DNA of 13,624 nucleotides from Chloroflexota bacterium. Lineage in GTDB: Bacteria; Chloroflexota; Dormibacteria; Dormibacterales; Dormibacteraceae. Under the pieces are notes generated by a model, which saw only the letters and a program-made list of their open reading frames with translations, was not told the DNA's origin and made no database searches. Every line of letters starts with the position of its first letter. Positions within the stretch are counted from its first letter, which is position 1. Positions 12,022-13,624 of the stretch are shown here, piece after piece. Position numbers and translations under genes: made by a program. The DNA lies in contig VBJE01000187.1 of NCBI GenBank assembly GCA_005879675.1, positions 1-13,624 on the forward strand, given 5' to 3'.

Positions 12022-12080
12022 ACGGATCTTTTGGATTGGAGCGCCCGGCGCGCATGCCGCGGCCGCGACGTGATGGCCAT
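11994..12080 (-). CDS. 28-residue leader ORF of the pyr operon
   Basis: ATG at 12080, stop TAG at 11996-11994, 28 codons. A textbook ribosome site AAGGAG sits 8 nt upstream and lies partly inside the PyrR-binding hairpin. The stop is followed after 2 nt by the pyrB GTG, so a ribosome ending here can restart at pyrB. The peptide begins MAITSRPRHARRAL and ends YLAVTVGR; six of 28 residues are Arg, including AGA (codon 18) and AGG (last sense codon), which look unusual for a G+C-rich coding style. There is no signal peptide or domain. I infer that translation of this ORF, not the peptide itself, is what matters: it would make pyrB translation depend on PyrR occupancy upstream. A comparable PyrR plus leader-ORF scheme was proposed for Thermus pyr genes, as I recall. 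It is too short for compositional support. Confidence 0.72.
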   Translation of the reverse strand: MAITSRPRHARRALQSKRSVYLAVTVGR

Positions 12081-12088
12081 GAAAAAAT

Positions 12089-12094
12089 CTCCTT
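12089..12094 (-). promoter_or_regulatory. Shine-Dalgarno of the leader ORF, masked by the PyrR hairpin
   Basis: AAGGAG on the minus strand, 8 nt before the ATG at 12080. It is the strongest ribosome site in the minus-strand cluster; most other genes there rely on overlap with their neighbour. Four of its six bases are paired in the lower stem of the PyrR hairpin. Confidence 0.82.
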
Positions 12095-12122
12095 CCCTGG
12101 CTCTCTGGCCAGGACTTAAAGG
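12091..12122 (-). promoter_or_regulatory. PyrR-binding hairpin (PyrR element) in the pyr mRNA leader
   Basis: On the minus strand, an upper stem CCTGGC (12113-12108) pairs perfectly with GCCAGG (12101-12096) and closes a hexaloop CAGAGA, which fits the PyrR loop consensus CNGNGA. Below it, CCTTT (12122-12118) pairs with GAAGG (12095-12091, one U-G pair), leaving a one-sided purine-rich bulge AAGT on the 5' side. Loop, upper stem, bulge and lower stem are the parts described for PyrR-binding RNAs. The 3' strand of the lower stem contains most of the AAGGAG ribosome site of the leader ORF. PyrR plus UMP/UTP should therefore block translation start, as reported for mycobacterial pyr leaders. A run of six T follows 3 nt after the stem, so a terminator-like action is also possible. 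Confidence 0.88.
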
Positions 12123-12134
12123 CGAGCTCGCGAG

Positions 12135-12140
12135 AGTCTA
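12135..12140 (-). promoter_or_regulatory. Candidate -10 element of the pyr operon promoter
   Basis: TAGACT on the minus strand. Transcription from it would start near 12128, so the mRNA would begin just before the PyrR hairpin. No convincing -35 hexamer is seen 16-18 nt upstream (CCGGCT region). The divergent gene at 12166 leaves little room for a promoter elsewhere. Confidence 0.35.
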
Positions 12141-12151
12141 GCACCAACCGG

Positions 12152-12157
12152 TAACCT
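12152..12157 (+). promoter_or_regulatory. Candidate -10 element giving a leaderless mRNA
   Basis: TAACCT lies 8 nt before the ATG at 12166. A start site 6-8 nt downstream would fall on or next to the ATG, the spacing of leaderless genes in actinobacteria and deinococci. No Shine-Dalgarno is present between this element and the ATG, which supports the idea. The -35 region is not recognisable. Confidence 0.45.
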
Positions 12158-12165
12158 AGCCGGCG

Positions 12166-12561
12166 ATGAACAAGCGGCCCGGACATGTCGACGTCGCGAC
12201 CGAGGTGGGTTTCTGCAACTTCTGCAGCCGCACGCGCAACCTGCGTCGCGAGGAGCATCACCTCGGCGCGCTGGTACGCACGATCGTCACGTGCGAGACC
12301 TGTCACCGCACGCTGTCCAGCTCGGTGGGCGTCGCCTCATTAGAGCCGGCGGCGGCCGAGGAGCCGGCCACGGCCGAGGTGGAGGCAGCGGTGGAGCAGA
12401 AGCCGGAGCCGAAACGCGCCCCGGCCAAACGAGCCCCGGCCAAACGCGCGCCGGCAAAGCGTGTGGCGAAGGCGGCGGCCAAGCCCAAAGCTGGCACCAA
12501 GCCCAAGACGCCCCCCAAACCTCGGTCCACCGCAACGAGGCGAACCCCCAAGAACAGGTGA
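12166..12561 (+). CDS. Small zinc-ribbon protein with a histone-H1-like basic tail
   Basis: 131 residues, not a family I can name. Residues 1-55 hold two CxxC pairs, Cys17/Cys20 (CNFC) and Cys43/Cys46 (CETC), the layout of a treble-clef or zinc-ribbon fold with a basic middle (RTRNLRREEHH). Residues 56-80 are acidic and Ala/Pro-rich. Residues 83-131 are a Lys/Arg/Ala/Pro tail with three exact-register KRAPA repeats, then AAAKPKAGTKPK, resembling bacterial histone H1-like and HU tails. I infer a nucleic-acid-binding protein, DNA or RNA. The stop overlaps the GTG of the following ABC ATPase by 4 bp, so the genes are co-transcribed even though no functional link is evident. It is divergent from the pyr operon, with 85 bp between the two start codons. 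PyrI was considered and does not fit. Confidence 0.8.
   Translation: MNKRPGHVDVATEVGFCNFCSRTRNLRREEHHLGALVRTIVTCETCHRTLSSSVGVASLEPAAAEEPATAEVEAAVEQKPEPKRAPAKRAPAKRAPAKRVAKAAAKPKAGTKPKTPPKPRSTATRRTPKNR
12412..12456 (+). repeat. Three tandem 15-bp repeats coding KRAPA
   Basis: Units at 12412-12426, 12427-12441 and 12442-12456 are near identical (AAACG[C/A]GC[C/G]CCGGC[C/A]), each coding Lys-Arg-Ala-Pro-Ala. A fourth, decayed unit starts at 12457 (AAGCGTGTGGCG). The tandem arrangement makes copy number likely to vary between strains by slippage. Confidence 0.85.
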
Positions 12562-13313
12562 ACGAAGCGGCGGTCAGGGTCGACCGACTCGAGAAGTCGC
12601 TCGGGTCGAACAAGGTGCTGCGCGGAATCTCGCTCGAGGCCCGCGGCGGCGAGATCTTCGGCCTCCTCGGGCCCAACGGGGCGGGGAAGACGACCACGCT
12701 GCGCGTCATCTGCACGCTGCTCGCGCCCGACGCGGGCTCGGTCGAGGTGCTCGGATTCGACACGCGGATTGCGCCCGAGGAGGTGCGCCGCCGCGTCGGC
12801 GTCGTCACCGCCGAGATCGGAATCTACCCTCGGCTTTCAGCCCGCGAGAACATCGCCTACTTCGCCGAATTGAGCGGCGTGGGCCGGGCGCGCGCAGGGC
12901 GCACTGGCGGATTCGACGGTGATCTCAAGCGCAGGGTGGATACGGTGCTCGAACGCCTGGACATGGGCTCGTTCGCCAGGCAGCGCGCCGAGAGCCTGTC
13001 CTCGGGTCAGAAGCAGAAGGTCGCGATCGCGCGCGCCATCGTCCACGACCCGCCGGTGCTGATGTTCGATGAGCCGACCTCGAACCTCGACGTCCTCGCC
13101 TCGCGTGAGATTCGCGAATTCATGGTCGAGTCGAAGAGTCGCGGCAAGTGCGTGATCTTTTCCACGCATGTGCTGCATGACGCGGAGCGGTTGTGCGACC
13201 GGGTGACCATCATCCACGAGGGCCGCGTGGTCGTGAGTGGTCCGACGGCCGAGGTTCGCGGCAAGTTCCAGGACCTGGAAGACGCGTTCCTGTCCCTGGT
13301 GGCGGCATCGTGA
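12558..13313 (+). CDS. NatA-type ABC transporter ATP-binding protein
   Basis: 251 residues from the GTG at 12558, overlapping the zinc-ribbon stop by 4 bp; the frame is open further upstream but that part is the zinc-ribbon gene in another frame. Walker A GPNGAGKT (38-45), signature LSSGQKQKVAIARA (147-160), Walker B VLMFDEP with Glu172, D-loop SNLD (175-178) and H-loop His204 (FSTHV) are all intact. The S-S-G-Q-K-Q-K-V-x-I-A-R-A-I-V-H signature and the FDTR stretch after the first strand are close to NatA, the ATPase of the Na+ extruding NatAB exporter, as I recall that family. The next gene is a NatB-like permease, overlapping by 4 bp, which fits. The substrate (Na+ or something else) is not proven by sequence. 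Confidence 0.92.
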   Translation: MNEAAVRVDRLEKSLGSNKVLRGISLEARGGEIFGLLGPNGAGKTTTLRVICTLLAPDAGSVEVLGFDTRIAPEEVRRRVGVVTAEIGIYPRLSARENIAYFAELSGVGRARAGRTGGFDGDLKRRVDTVLERLDMGSFARQRAESLSSGQKQKVAIARAIVHDPPVLMFDEPTSNLDVLASREIREFMVESKSRGKCVIFSTHVLHDAERLCDRVTIIHEGRVVVSGPTAEVRGKFQDLEDAFLSLVAAS

Positions 13314-13624
13314 GCGCCGTCTGGATCGTCTTTCGCAAGGAGCTGCGCGAGATACTTCGCGACCGTCGCACGCTCATCGCCATCGGGCTCGCCGCGGTCG
13401 CGACGCCCACCGTGCTTTTCGTCATCGCCCAGGTTTCGACCCGGACCGTCGCCCAGGCGTACACGATCGGGTACAGCGGCGACATCCCGACCGGACTGGA
13501 CATCCTCTTCGATGCCGTCGGGTTGAAGCTCGTGCACGTCGACGACCCGGCGGCGGCCGCCAAGCAGCAGGTCGACATCGGCATCGTGTTCACCGCCTCG
13601 GGGCTGGACGAGTACTACGACCCG
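13310..13624 (+). CDS. NatB-type ABC-2 permease, 3' end cut off by the window edge
   Basis: GTG at 13310 overlaps the ATPase stop (GTGA); 105 codons are visible with no stop before the edge. The N-terminus VSAVWIVFRKELREILRDRR (1-20) is the standard cytoplasmic amphipathic opening of NatB/ABC-2 permeases (R-K-E-L-R-E-x-L-R-D-R-R). A first transmembrane helix follows at about 22-42. After it begins a hydrophilic domain (IGYSGDIPTGLDILFDAVGL, then DIGIVF) of the kind that forms the large extracytoplasmic loop in this class. It most likely forms an exporter with the upstream ATPase. About three quarters of the protein lies outside the window. Confidence 0.86.
   Translation, partial: MSAVWIVFRKELREILRDRRTLIAIGLAAVATPTVLFVIAQVSTRTVAQAYTIGYSGDIPTGLDILFDAVGLKLVHVDDPAAAAKQQVDIGIVFTASGLDEYYDP

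Noticed and set aside
12122..12131. Palindrome GCGAGCTCGC between the pyr -10 candidate and the PyrR hairpin, as a repressor operator
   Set aside because: Only 10 bp, with a symmetry that is common in G+C-rich DNA; there is no second copy and no regulator gene to pair it with.
11992..12306. N-terminal extension of PyrB by about 105 residues (open frame to 12306)
   Set aside because: It would cross the PyrR hairpin and the divergent zinc-ribbon gene, gives low-complexity sequence unlike any PyrB, and the GTG at 11991 already yields the normal family length.
12166..12330. Zinc-ribbon gene as PyrI, the ATCase regulatory chain
   Set aside because: PyrI has an N-terminal nucleotide-binding domain and a C-x4-C-x(about 22)-C-x2-C zinc site near its C-terminus; here the CxxC pairs sit at the N-terminus and the rest is a basic tail. 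The gene is also on the other strand.

Overview
The window is a G+C-rich bacterial chromosome segment with no rRNA, tRNA, CRISPR or insertion sequence that I can see. Gene packing is very tight, with stop/start overlaps of 4 to 29 bp and many GTG or TTG starts. A PyrR-controlled pyrimidine operon with a PyrK-dependent dihydroorotate dehydrogenase, a probable leaderless promoter, and NatA/B- and SpoIIM-type membrane genes suggest an uncultured high-GC lineage on the Chloroflexota/Dormibacterota/Actinomycetota side. That placement is a guess from style, not a phylogenetic result.

Left edge (1-1084, + strand): the 3' part of an MFS exporter of the EntS/MFS_3 type. Its last 73 bp overlap, tail to tail, the end of the minus-strand cluster.

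Minus strand, 12122 down to 1012: one long co-directional series, probably one or two transcripts. Reading 5' to 3', it starts with a PyrR-binding RNA hairpin that masks the ribosome site of a 28-codon leader ORF. A second hairpin spans the end of that ORF and the pyrB start. Then come pyrB, pyrR, a fused carA-carB, pyrK and pyrD. Two tandem paralogous four-helix membrane proteins of unknown function follow without a break, then an ABC ATPase and an ABC-2 permease fused to a SpoIIM-like domain.

The pyr genes make carbamoyl phosphate (CarAB), carbamoyl aspartate (PyrB) and orotate (PyrD with PyrK). pyrC, pyrE and pyrF are not in the window. PyrR is the uridine-nucleotide-sensing RNA-binding regulator, so the operon should shut itself down when UMP/UTP is high, probably at the level of leader translation.

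Plus strand, 12152 to the right edge: a divergent, probably leaderless gene for a small zinc-ribbon protein with a histone-H1-like Lys/Ala/Pro tail. It overlaps a NatA-type ABC ATPase, which overlaps the start of a NatB-type permease cut by the window edge.

The best candidates for something undescribed are the two-hairpin pyr leader with its coupled leader ORF, the single-chain CarA-CarB, the ABC-2/SpoIIM fusion, and the tandem 'EHWSLLA' membrane proteins tied to the pyr operon.
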